DNA from: Clostridium sp. AT4
Lineage (GTDB): Bacteria > Bacillota > Clostridia > Lachnospirales > Lachnospiraceae
Length of the DNA: 64,000 nt
Assembly: GCF_001517625.2 (NCBI RefSeq)
Contig: NZ_LN999828.1
Location: 1,566,303-1,630,302, forward strand
Direction of reading: 5' to 3'
The notes under the pieces were generated by a model. The model had not been told where the DNA came from, searched no databases, and worked only from the letters and a program-made list of their open reading frames with translations. Each line of letters starts with the position of its first letter. Position 1 is the first letter of the stretch. This document shows positions 23,091 to 30,607 of this stretch, piece after piece. Both the position numbers and the translations under genes were made by a program.

Positions 23091-23847
23091 GGCAGCAGCC
23101 TCCTTTCCGGCAGACTGCCGTAGGGATACACTGCCCCTGCTCCTTTTCATGGAAGAAATGGCCCGCAGCCTGACTGTTCATATAATCGTGGGCAGGGCCG
23201 TAAAAAAGCACCTGCTTTTGCAGATGGAGAATCTTATTGGCCTCCTCCACTGCATTTCTGAGATCATGGGATACCATAAGGATCGCCACCCCATCCTCGC
23301 GGTTTAACCTTCTTATCATGGCATAAAAGTCCTGGATCGCCATGGGATCCAGTCCCGTAATAGGCTCGTCCAGGATCAAAAGCCGGGTGGTAGCACACAA
23401 CGCCCTTGCAATCAGAACTCTCTGCTGCTGCCCGCCGGAAAGCTCCCGGTAGCACTGCTTTGCCAGAGGCGTAATCCCAAGGCGCTCCATATTTTCTGCC
23501 GCAACCGCCTTTTCTGTACGGGAATAAAAGGGCCTGCGTCCCCTGCGGTTTAAGCAGCCGCTTAAGACAACCTCCTGTACGGAAGCCGGGAAATCCTTCT
23601 GGGCGGCCGTCTGCTGGGGCAGATAGCCGATTCCCGTGTGCTTTAATTCCTCTGATACCGTAAGTACCCCTGCGGAGGGCTTTAAAAGGCCTAAAAGACC
23701 TTTCATCAGCGTACTTTTTCCCGATCCGTTTTCACCTACAATACAGAGATAGTCTCCGGGGCATACCTCCATATTTACATCTACCACCGCATCCTGGTTT
23801 TCATATCCGAAATCCACATGCTCACATTTAATCAATGGTTCTATCAT
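23074..23847 (-). CDS. znuC: zinc ABC transporter ATP-binding protein with Cys/His tail
   Basis: A 257-residue ABC ATPase: Walker A GENGSGKST (residues 38-46), Q-loop YLPQQ, signature LSGGQQQR and Walker B LLILDEPITGLD. The last 21 residues contain four Cys and two His (QGQCIPTAVC, GGCCHEHTK), an unusual tail that could bind the transported metal. It begins three bases after the znuA stop and overlaps znuB by 17 bases, so the three are one operon. It powers the importer. Confidence 0.88.
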   Translation of the reverse strand: MIEPLIKCEHVDFGYENQDAVVDVNMEVCPGDYLCIVGENGSGKSTLMKGLLGLLKPSAGVLTVSEELKHTGIGYLPQQTAAQKDFPASVQEVVLSGCLNRRGRRPFYSRTEKAVAAENMERLGITPLAKQCYRELSGGQQQRVLIARALCATTRLLILDEPITGLDPMAIQDFYAMIRRLNREDGVAILMVSHDLRNAVEEANKILHLQKQVLFYGPAHDYMNSQAAGHFFHEKEQGQCIPTAVCRKGGCCHEHTK

Positions 23848-23850
23848 TTC

Positions 23851-24912
23851 CTATTCAAGTCCCTTCTTCAAGTGCTCTGCATTCTGCCGCATAAGCTGTA
23901 AATAGGTCACGCCCTCGTCAAATTCCCTGCGGCTTACATTGTGGCAGGAATGAAACAAAAGCGGCTCTGTCCCCGTTTCTTCACTGATGATATCTGCTGT
24001 CCGGTGACTGGAAAGCTCCAGATAGTATACAGCTTTCAGATCATTTTCCCGCACCCGGTCAATAAGATATGCGATGGTTCTGGCGCTTGGCTCTGTATCG
24101 GTACTGCAGCCGGAAAATGCAGCCCGGTAGGACAAACCATACGTATCCGCAAAATACCGAAGAGGAAATTTATCCGCCAGCACCATCATCCGGTGGCGGC
24201 CATTTGATACAATCTCCCTGAACTGCTCATCCAGTGCAGAAAGTTCTTCCAGATATGAGGCGGCATTTTCCCTGTAATAGGCTTCGTTTGCAGGATCCAT
24301 TTCCGCCAGGGTATCAGAAATAATCTCCACAATCTTCATGGAATTCACAGGAGAAGTCCAGATATGTTCATCGTATTCAATATCAAGCTCCTGCCCGTCA
24401 TGGGCATCAAATTCCCCAGCCTCTTCCTCCTCACAGCTGTGTTCATGACCGTGCTCCTCTTTCTCCATTCCTTCCACAACCTCTTCTTCTACCACATCTA
24501 CATAGTCCATCATAGTCAGACGGCGCAGACGGCTGGTGTCAAGGGATGCAGCGACCTGATCCACCCACTGCTCCATGGTTCCTCCATTGCAGATCATCAG
24601 ATCCGCTTTCTGAATGGTAATCATATCTGCGGGCGTAGGTTCAAAGGAATGGCTGTCCATCCCGGCCGGTACGACCAGATTTAACCGCACCCGGTCTCCT
24701 CCGATCTGCCGCACAAAATCATAGTAGGGGAAAATGGTAGTGACTACAAAAAGGCGGTCATCCCCGCCCTGCTCTCCCCGGATTCCCGGAGATTCTCTTT
24801 TCGCACAGCCTGTAAATGCAAGGCTGCCCAAAAGCAGGGCGAAAAACAGGATACCTGTTTTCAGAAGGCCTGTTTTCGTCCATGCTCCACTTCTTTTTTT
24901 CTGTCTATTCAA
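23851..24912 (-). CDS. znuA: zinc ABC transporter substrate-binding lipoprotein
   Basis: The start is a TTG at 24912, overlapping the end of the HAD gene by eight bases. The 353-residue product has a lipoprotein signal with LAFTGC, then the ZnuA domain: TIFPYYDFVRQIGGDRV, and the metal ligand His in DSHSFEPTP. An acidic His loop follows (residues about 143-178, including HGHEHSCEEEE), then EHIWTSP and the late ligand regions. Such a loop is typical of zinc-binding members of the cluster 9 family and less so of manganese ones. It captures the metal outside the membrane and delivers it to ZnuB. No Zur-type box was seen upstream. Confidence 0.88.
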   Translation of the reverse strand: MNRQKKRSGAWTKTGLLKTGILFFALLLGSLAFTGCAKRESPGIRGEQGGDDRLFVVTTIFPYYDFVRQIGGDRVRLNLVVPAGMDSHSFEPTPADMITIQKADLMICNGGTMEQWVDQVAASLDTSRLRRLTMMDYVDVVEEEVVEGMEKEEHGHEHSCEEEEAGEFDAHDGQELDIEYDEHIWTSPVNSMKIVEIISDTLAEMDPANEAYYRENAASYLEELSALDEQFREIVSNGRHRMMVLADKFPLRYFADTYGLSYRAAFSGCSTDTEPSARTIAYLIDRVRENDLKAVYYLELSSHRTADIISEETGTEPLLFHSCHNVSRREFDEGVTYLQLMRQNAEHLKKGLE

Positions 24913-25582
24913 TGTGATTCACGCCCTTTATAAATTCCGCTACATCCATGGGATGCTCCGCTAAAAGCGCAGGCTCATACACTTTAAGCTCATCCCTGGA
25001 ACGAAAGCCCCAGAGTACGCCCACCGTATCTACCTGAGCATTTTTTCCTGTTTCCATGTCTGTATTGGTATCTCCCAGATAGAGGCACTCCTCTTTAGAA
25101 ATCCCAAGCTCCTCAAGCAGCGCTTCTACCCCCTCTGGAGACGGTTTTTTTTTGATCCCCGCAGATTCCCGTTCCCCATATACCCTGTCAAAAACATCCG
25201 GCCCGAATACATAGTTTATATTCTCTATGGTTCTTACATGAGGCTTATTGGATAAAACGGTACAGAGAATGTGATTTTCCTTTAAAAATGCCAGAAGCTC
25301 CGGGATTCCCTCGTATGCCTCTACCCGGTAAAGGCAACATTCCTTAAATACCCGGTTATACACGTTCAGCGCCTCTTCAAAATGAACCAGTTCCGGATCT
25401 CCGTACGCCTTTAAAGCCCGTTCCACCAGTTTTTTATACCCGTCTCCTACAAATGTCTTTGTATCTTCCAAGGTGATCGGCCCCAGGCCAAAATGCGCCA
25501 GTGTTCCGTCCACAGACCGCTTTAAAGCATAAATGGAATTTACAAGCGTACCGTCCAGATCAAACATACAGCATTTATACAT
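24905..25582 (-). CDS. HAD-superfamily phosphatase (phosphoglycolate phosphatase-like)
   Basis: The 225-residue protein has the HAD motif I FDLDGTLVNS (residues 7-16), motif II LSNKP, and motif III/IV KKPSPEGVEALL and YLGDTNTDMETGKNA. The cap placement and length fit the Gph/HAD-IA subgroup. It precedes znuA with an eight-base overlap, so it is co-transcribed with the zinc importer, although a functional link is not obvious. It hydrolyses a small phosphorylated metabolite in the cytosol; phosphoglycolate is only one possibility. Confidence 0.85.
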   Translation of the reverse strand: MYKCCMFDLDGTLVNSIYALKRSVDGTLAHFGLGPITLEDTKTFVGDGYKKLVERALKAYGDPELVHFEEALNVYNRVFKECCLYRVEAYEGIPELLAFLKENHILCTVLSNKPHVRTIENINYVFGPDVFDRVYGERESAGIKKKPSPEGVEALLEELGISKEECLYLGDTNTDMETGKNAQVDTVGVLWGFRSRDELKVYEPALLAEHPMDVAEFIKGVNHIE

Positions 25583-25668
25583 AACCGTCTTCCTTCCTTT
25601 TCAATTGTCCGCCCGAAACAGGCTTATCAGGGGTATATCATATCACAGAAAATGGGGGATGGCTATAG

Positions 25669-26484
25669 CTAATTCATTCTCCCAATCCCATAAAGCAGCA
25701 TAAATCCCGCTCCCACAGCCACCAGGCTGTACACTGACTCTGCTCCTGCCGGAATTCCCGGAAACAGCTCCGGCAGAGAAGCAAACATAAAGCCAAGAAT
25801 AAGAAGAAAGGTGGGCCGGGTATGTTTTTCCAACAGCTCTTCCAACACTTTTGCAGAAAAAAAGGTGCCCAAAAGCCCGCCTGCCGCCAGAGGAACCAAG
25901 GCGGCAATATCCATATTTCCCACGGCTTTTAAAGTGCTTTCATAGATTCCCAGCATATAGAGCATCTGGGAGGCACTGATCCCGGGAAGGACCAGGGCCA
26001 CTGCGATGATAACTCCTCCTAAAGCCTGTATGAGAATATCGGATACCCCTCCTGCTCCCGGCGTGAACAGGCCTTCCGGGATCAGGCCGATCAGCAGAGC
26101 GCTTAAGATACCGATTCCCACAAAAACAGCGTCCCCGGAGCCAAATCTTTTAATTCCCGCTTCTTTAAAAATCAGGGGAATCCCTCCGCCGACAGCTCCC
26201 AGGAAGAAAAAGCGGGCAGGAACCTCCCACCGGGAGGATAAAAGCAGGCTGATGCCTCTGGAAAAGAGCAGGATACCCCCCGCCCCTCCCAGTGCAAACC
26301 ACAGTAAAAAGGGAATGGATTGTTTCGGCTCCTTAAACACACGGCTCACCGAGGAAATAAGGCGGTCATAGATTCCCAGCACCATTGCCATAGTACCTCC
26401 GCTGACTCCCGGTACGGTCATGGTACCTCCTACCCAGGCGCCCTTTAAAAGGATTTTTGTGTTTTCCCTTGTGTTATGTCCCAT
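25669..26484 (-). CDS. DUF368 domain membrane protein
   Basis: A 271-residue protein with about eight hydrophobic segments and the DUF368 hallmark near the N-terminus, GTMTVPGVSGGTMAMVLGIYDRLI, followed by a repeat-like second half containing ALVLPGISASQMLYMLGIYE. The two PGxSGG/PGxSxS-type motifs suggest an inverted duplication. Some DUF368 members have been implicated in flipping undecaprenyl phosphate across the membrane; applying that here is inference. It lies between metH and the HAD-znu genes, 21 bases after metH. Confidence 0.8.
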   Translation of the reverse strand: MGHNTRENTKILLKGAWVGGTMTVPGVSGGTMAMVLGIYDRLISSVSRVFKEPKQSIPFLLWFALGGAGGILLFSRGISLLLSSRWEVPARFFFLGAVGGGIPLIFKEAGIKRFGSGDAVFVGIGILSALLIGLIPEGLFTPGAGGVSDILIQALGGVIIAVALVLPGISASQMLYMLGIYESTLKAVGNMDIAALVPLAAGGLLGTFFSAKVLEELLEKHTRPTFLLILGFMFASLPELFPGIPAGAESVYSLVAVGAGFMLLYGIGRMN

Positions 26485-26505
26485 ACGATTCCTTTCTGAT
26501 ATCTC

Positions 26506-28917
26506 TCAACCGATTACTGTTTCCGCATAGTGGACCGAAGCCATGGCATCACGACAGTAGGCATCTGCTCCAATGGTATCCGCATACTCCTTTGTAAGCA
26601 CTGCGCCTCCCACCATTACCTTTACCCAGGATGCTTCCTTTCTCAGCCGGCGGATGGTTTCCTCCATACTGGGAACCGTGGTTGTCATCAGGGCGCTTAA
26701 ACCTACCAGAGGAACATGGCGTTTCACTGCTTCCTCTACAATTCTCTCCGGCGGCACATCCTTTCCCAGATCAATAACCTCGTAGCTGTAATTTTCCAGG
26801 AGCACTTTGACAATATTTTTTCCGATATCGTGGATATCTCCCTTTACCGTAGCCAGAATAATCGTTCCCTTTTTCTCCTGTCCCTGTCCGCTGCCTTCCA
26901 TTTTAGCTTTGATCACCTCAAAGGCCGCCTTTGCCGCCTCAGCGCTCATTAAAAGCTGGGGAAGGAACACACTGCCCTTTTCAAATCCTTTTCCAACCCG
27001 ATCCAGAGCCGGGATCATTTCCCCGTTAATAATATCCAGAGCATCCTTTTCCTCCAAAAGAGCTGCCACCGTCTCTGCCGCAGCCTCTTTCAGGCCTTTT
27101 TCAATCAGTATTCCCAGAGAATCGCCTTCTTTTCCCTTTCCCGTATCCTTTGTCCGGGAAAGGGTCTGTCCCAGCCCACCTGTTTCACTGCCATAAATAT
27201 CAATATACCGGCTGCACTGGGGATCCCGGTCCATTAAGGCATTGAAGCTGTAATAGGCCCGCATCATAGCCTCGGAATTGGGGTTGATGATCGCTCCGTT
27301 TAAGCCGCACTCCATGGCCATGGTAAAAAATGAGCTGTTTATGATTTCTCTCTGAGGCAGGCCAAAGGAGATATTGGATACGCCCAGAACAGACTTGCCT
27401 CCCAGCTCGTCCCGGATCCGTCTCAGAGTCTCTAACGTAGTCAGCGCCCCTTTGTTATCCGAGCTGACTGTCATGCAGAGGCCGTCTAGGATAATATCCT
27501 CCGGTCCGATGCCGTAAGAGGCCGCTGTCTTGATGATCTTTCTCCCCACAGCAATCCTTCCCTCTGCCGTCTCCGGTATGCCGTCTTCATCCAGACAGAG
27601 TCCCACAACCACTCCGCCGTACTTTGCCACCAGCGGAAAGATCTGATCCATTACCTCTTTTTTTCCGTTTACAGAATTGATCAAAGCCTTTCCGTTATAG
27701 ATCCGCAGGGCCCGCTCCATGGCCTGTGGATTGGAGGTGTCAATCTGCAGTGGCAGATCGATCACCGCCTGCAGTTCCTTTACCACTGCCTCCATCATAG
27801 AGGGCTCGTCAATCTCCGGCAGCCCTACATTTACATCCAAAATGTCCGCGCCGTTGTCCTGCTGGGTCACGCCCTCCCGCAGGATATATTCCAGGTTATG
27901 ATCCCTGAGGGCCTGCTTAAATTTTGACTTTCCCGTAGGATTGATCCGCTCGCCGATAATTACGGTCTTTTTGTCAAATACCACTGCCTGGGAATAGGAG
28001 GAAACCACGGTCCGGTTCTTTTTTTCCGGCCACATCACAGGAAGATCCTTACACCGCTTTACCGTTTCCCGGATATGCTCCGGCCCGGTTCCACAGCACC
28101 CTCCCACGATCACAGCTCCCATTTTTACAATTTCTTCCATAACCTCGCCGAACCGGACTGCGTCAATATCATAGACCGTTTCCCCGTTCTCGCTTCTTGG
28201 AAGGCCTGCATTGGGATTTACCAACACCGGGGTTGATGACACAGAAAGAAGCTCTTCTACGATTCCCTTCATCTGTACCGGGCCCAGACCGCAGTTAATT
28301 CCCAGCACATCCACTCCCAGCCCCTCCAAAAGAGCTACGGTAGAGGACACATCGCCGCCGGTCAGAAGCTTTCCCTTTTCATCAAAGATGACTGTTGCAA
28401 AGATCGGCAGCCGCTCCCCTGTTTCAGGAGAAAATCCCGCTTCCTTTGCTGCAAGTACAGCAGCCTTCAGTTCATAGCAATCGCTCATGGTTTCGATCAG
28501 CACCAGATCGGCTCCCGCTCTGGCTCCATATGATACGGTTTCCTTATAAATCTCAACCGCATCTTCAAACTCCAGATCGCCAAGAGGCTTAAGGAGCTTT
28601 CCCGTAGGACCCAGATCCAGGGCCACATAGCCGTGTCCTTCTGCCCTAACGGCCTCTTTTGCATGGCTTACCGCCTCACTTACAATTTTTTCCAATTCTT
28701 CGCCGTATTTTAAGCGGTTGGCTCCAAATGTATTCGTGGTTATAAGATCAGAGCCTGCCTGAAGATACATCCGATGGATCCCGCAGATTTCCTCCGAATG
28801 GGTCAGGTTCCACCGCTCCGGCAGTTCTCCTGCCTTTAATCCCTTAGCCTGCAAAAGGCTTCCCATACCGCCGTCAAAAAACAGGCGCCGCTGTCTCATT
28901 TCCTGTAAAATGTTCAT
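26506..28917 (-). CDS. metH: cobalamin-dependent methionine synthase lacking the reactivation domain
   Basis: An 803-residue protein with three MetH modules. Residues 1-290 are the homocysteine-binding barrel with zinc cysteines in GINCGLGP and GGCCGTGPEH. Residues about 315-570 are the methyltetrahydrofolate-binding barrel (GERINPTGKSKF, DVNVGLPEIDE). Residues about 600-803 are the cobalamin cap and Rossmann domain with DIHDIGKN (694-701). The C-terminal SAM-dependent reactivation domain of full-length MetH is missing and is encoded by the next upstream gene, three bases away. It methylates homocysteine to methionine using methyl-THF from MetF. Confidence 0.92.
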   Translation of the reverse strand: MNILQEMRQRRLFFDGGMGSLLQAKGLKAGELPERWNLTHSEEICGIHRMYLQAGSDLITTNTFGANRLKYGEELEKIVSEAVSHAKEAVRAEGHGYVALDLGPTGKLLKPLGDLEFEDAVEIYKETVSYGARAGADLVLIETMSDCYELKAAVLAAKEAGFSPETGERLPIFATVIFDEKGKLLTGGDVSSTVALLEGLGVDVLGINCGLGPVQMKGIVEELLSVSSTPVLVNPNAGLPRSENGETVYDIDAVRFGEVMEEIVKMGAVIVGGCCGTGPEHIRETVKRCKDLPVMWPEKKNRTVVSSYSQAVVFDKKTVIIGERINPTGKSKFKQALRDHNLEYILREGVTQQDNGADILDVNVGLPEIDEPSMMEAVVKELQAVIDLPLQIDTSNPQAMERALRIYNGKALINSVNGKKEVMDQIFPLVAKYGGVVVGLCLDEDGIPETAEGRIAVGRKIIKTAASYGIGPEDIILDGLCMTVSSDNKGALTTLETLRRIRDELGGKSVLGVSNISFGLPQREIINSSFFTMAMECGLNGAIINPNSEAMMRAYYSFNALMDRDPQCSRYIDIYGSETGGLGQTLSRTKDTGKGKEGDSLGILIEKGLKEAAAETVAALLEEKDALDIINGEMIPALDRVGKGFEKGSVFLPQLLMSAEAAKAAFEVIKAKMEGSGQGQEKKGTIILATVKGDIHDIGKNIVKVLLENYSYEVIDLGKDVPPERIVEEAVKRHVPLVGLSALMTTTVPSMEETIRRLRKEASWVKVMVGGAVLTKEYADTIGADAYCRDAMASVHYAETVIG

Positions 28918-28920
28918 TCC

Positions 28921-29592
28921 TTAATCCTCGCTTCCTGTTTGCCGCCGATAGGCGCAGTCCTTTTTTCCACAGGCCTCACAGCCTTTTACCTCACAGCCGC
29001 AGGGTGTCCTTCCAAGCCCCATCACCGCTGTCACAGATTTGGACGGCATCATCAGATACCCTCCCGTAAGACGGATTCCCAGCTGCTTTCCCCCATCCAC
29101 GCACTCTAAAAGATACGGCTGGCATTCCAGAGGAAAATCCCCATAACCCGGACTGAATCTTGGCCGAAGATACAGCCCTTTTGCTTCATATGCTGCCTTT
29201 AACTCCCTGCAGACCCGGTCACAGTATTCCTCGATCATGGCCGCAGCCGCAGCCTGCAGGATCACTGCCCGGCTCATCTGCAGACGGTTATATCTCTGGA
29301 TCAGATAATCTGTCCCCAGCCCCAATGTAGCGGCAAAAACAAGAATTTCACCGCAGCCTGCCAGATTTTTAGAAAGCTGTCTGCTGCTTGTATGAACCCT
29401 GTCAAAACGAATCTCATGCTCCGGGCCCAGCTCCAGTAAAAAGGAGCGGACACGATGCCTGGGCTCTGCCTTCTCTGCCAAAAGCCCCAGACACATTTCT
29501 ATCTCATCTGCAACTGCCCTATCCGGTTCTGCCTGCCCCCTGTATCCCAGATAACGCAGCACCTCTCTCCTGCTTACGGAAGAAATGTCCAT
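28921..29592 (-). CDS. stand-alone methionine synthase reactivation domain protein
   Basis: This 223-residue protein matches the vitamin B12-dependent methionine synthase activation domain. It carries RFSPGYGDFPLECQP near residues 147-161 and the SAM-binding-like segment LTGGYLMMPSKSVTAVMGLG. A Cys-rich tail follows (CGCEVKGCEACGKKDCAYR). It is the missing piece of the neighbouring shortened MetH and lies between metF and metH. It would bind SAM and reductively remethylate inactive cob(II)alamin on MetH. The Cys-rich tail is unusual relative to the E. coli domain and could bind a metal or Fe-S cluster. Confidence 0.88.
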   Translation of the reverse strand: MDISSVSRREVLRYLGYRGQAEPDRAVADEIEMCLGLLAEKAEPRHRVRSFLLELGPEHEIRFDRVHTSSRQLSKNLAGCGEILVFAATLGLGTDYLIQRYNRLQMSRAVILQAAAAAMIEEYCDRVCRELKAAYEAKGLYLRPRFSPGYGDFPLECQPYLLECVDGGKQLGIRLTGGYLMMPSKSVTAVMGLGRTPCGCEVKGCEACGKKDCAYRRQTGSED

Positions 29593-29620
29593 CTATATGC
29601 CTCCTGCTGCATGGAATCTT

Positions 29621-30481
29621 TTATTTTACAATATCTGACAGATTTTCCCGGATCTTTGCCGCTACATCTGGCTTATTCATGGTATATACATGGATTCCGC
29701 GGATGCCGTTTGCGATCAGGTCAATGATCTGATCCGTGGCATAGGCGATTCCTGCCTGCTTCATGGCAGCGGGATCATCTCCGAACTTATCCACCAGGGA
29801 CATAAAGCGGGCCGGCATATGGCAGCCGGACATCTGGATGCTGCGCTTTACCTGCTTTACATTTGTAATAGGCATAATCCCCGCGATCACAGGTACGGTA
29901 ATCCCCTTTTCCCGGATCCGGTACAGATAGCTGTAGAGAATACTGTTGTCAAAAAACATCTGGGTGGTAACAAAATCGCAGCCGGCCTCCACCTTCTGCT
30001 TTAAATAATCCATATCCACAGACTTGTTGGCAGACTCCACATGGCCTTCAGGGTAGCAGGCGGCTCCGATACAGAAATCTCCTGCCTCCCGGATCTCCCG
30101 GATCAGTTCGGAGGCATAGTGATATACCTGAGGCGTCTGTCCATCCTGAGGAATGTCACCTCTTAAAGCAAGGATATTTTCGATCTTATGCTCCTTCAGT
30201 TCGTTCAATACCTGCTGGACCTTTTCTCTGGTAGAAGAAACACAGGTCAGATGAGCCAGCGGAGTTACCCCACAGTTTTCCTGCAGATCAGACGCGATCT
30301 TTACAGTATAATCGCTGGTGCCGCCTCCTGCGCCGTAGGTAACGCTCATAAAGGCCGGATGCAGCCTTGCGATTTCCTCTGCCGCTTTCTCAACCGATGC
30401 AAATGCATCCTGAGTTTTGGGCGGAAATACTTCAAATGACAGGGTTGGTTTTCCCTCTGCTAAGATGTCACGGATTTTCAT
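29621..30481 (-). CDS. metF: methylenetetrahydrofolate reductase
   Basis: A 286-residue TIM-barrel flavoprotein of the MetF family: LSFEVFPPKT (residues 14-23, catalytic Glu), FMSVTYGAGGGT, HLTCVSSTREKV, NILALRGDIPQD, and FVTTQMFFDN. It reduces 5,10-methylene-THF to 5-methyl-THF. First gene of the metF-activator-metH operon, so the supply of methyl donor and its use are co-expressed. No SAM riboswitch or T-box was seen in the short region upstream (30482-30541). Confidence 0.92.
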   Translation of the reverse strand: MKIRDILAEGKPTLSFEVFPPKTQDAFASVEKAAEEIARLHPAFMSVTYGAGGGTSDYTVKIASDLQENCGVTPLAHLTCVSSTREKVQQVLNELKEHKIENILALRGDIPQDGQTPQVYHYASELIREIREAGDFCIGAACYPEGHVESANKSVDMDYLKQKVEAGCDFVTTQMFFDNSILYSYLYRIREKGITVPVIAGIMPITNVKQVKRSIQMSGCHMPARFMSLVDKFGDDPAAMKQAGIAYATDQIIDLIANGIRGIHVYTMNKPDVAAKIRENLSDIVK

Positions 30482-30541
30482 GTCATAGCCTCCCTTGTGA
30501 TTGATATACAGCGGATCGGATCACATACCAAAAACCGTTGT

Positions 30542-30576
30542 AAAAAGACCCCGACGCCCTGTTACAGACGCCGGAG
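30542..30576 (-). terminator. terminator of glgP
   Basis: On the minus strand CTCCGGCGTCTG (30565-30576) pairs with CAGGGCGTCGGGG (30549-30561), using several G-T pairs, followed by TCTTTTT (30542-30548). It lies about 30 bases downstream of the glgP stop and insulates metF. Confidence 0.75.
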
Positions 30577-30607
30577 CCGGATCATTTACTGTTTCAGACT
30601 GCAGTCA

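Noticed and set aside
24905-25668. Zur box upstream of the zinc operon
   Set aside because: I looked for a TCGTAAT-N-ATTACGA-like palindrome in front of the HAD-znuA unit and found none.
30482-30607. SAM riboswitch or Met T-box upstream of metF
   Set aside because: The gap is short and mostly filled by the glgP terminator; no S-box or T-box core sequence is present.
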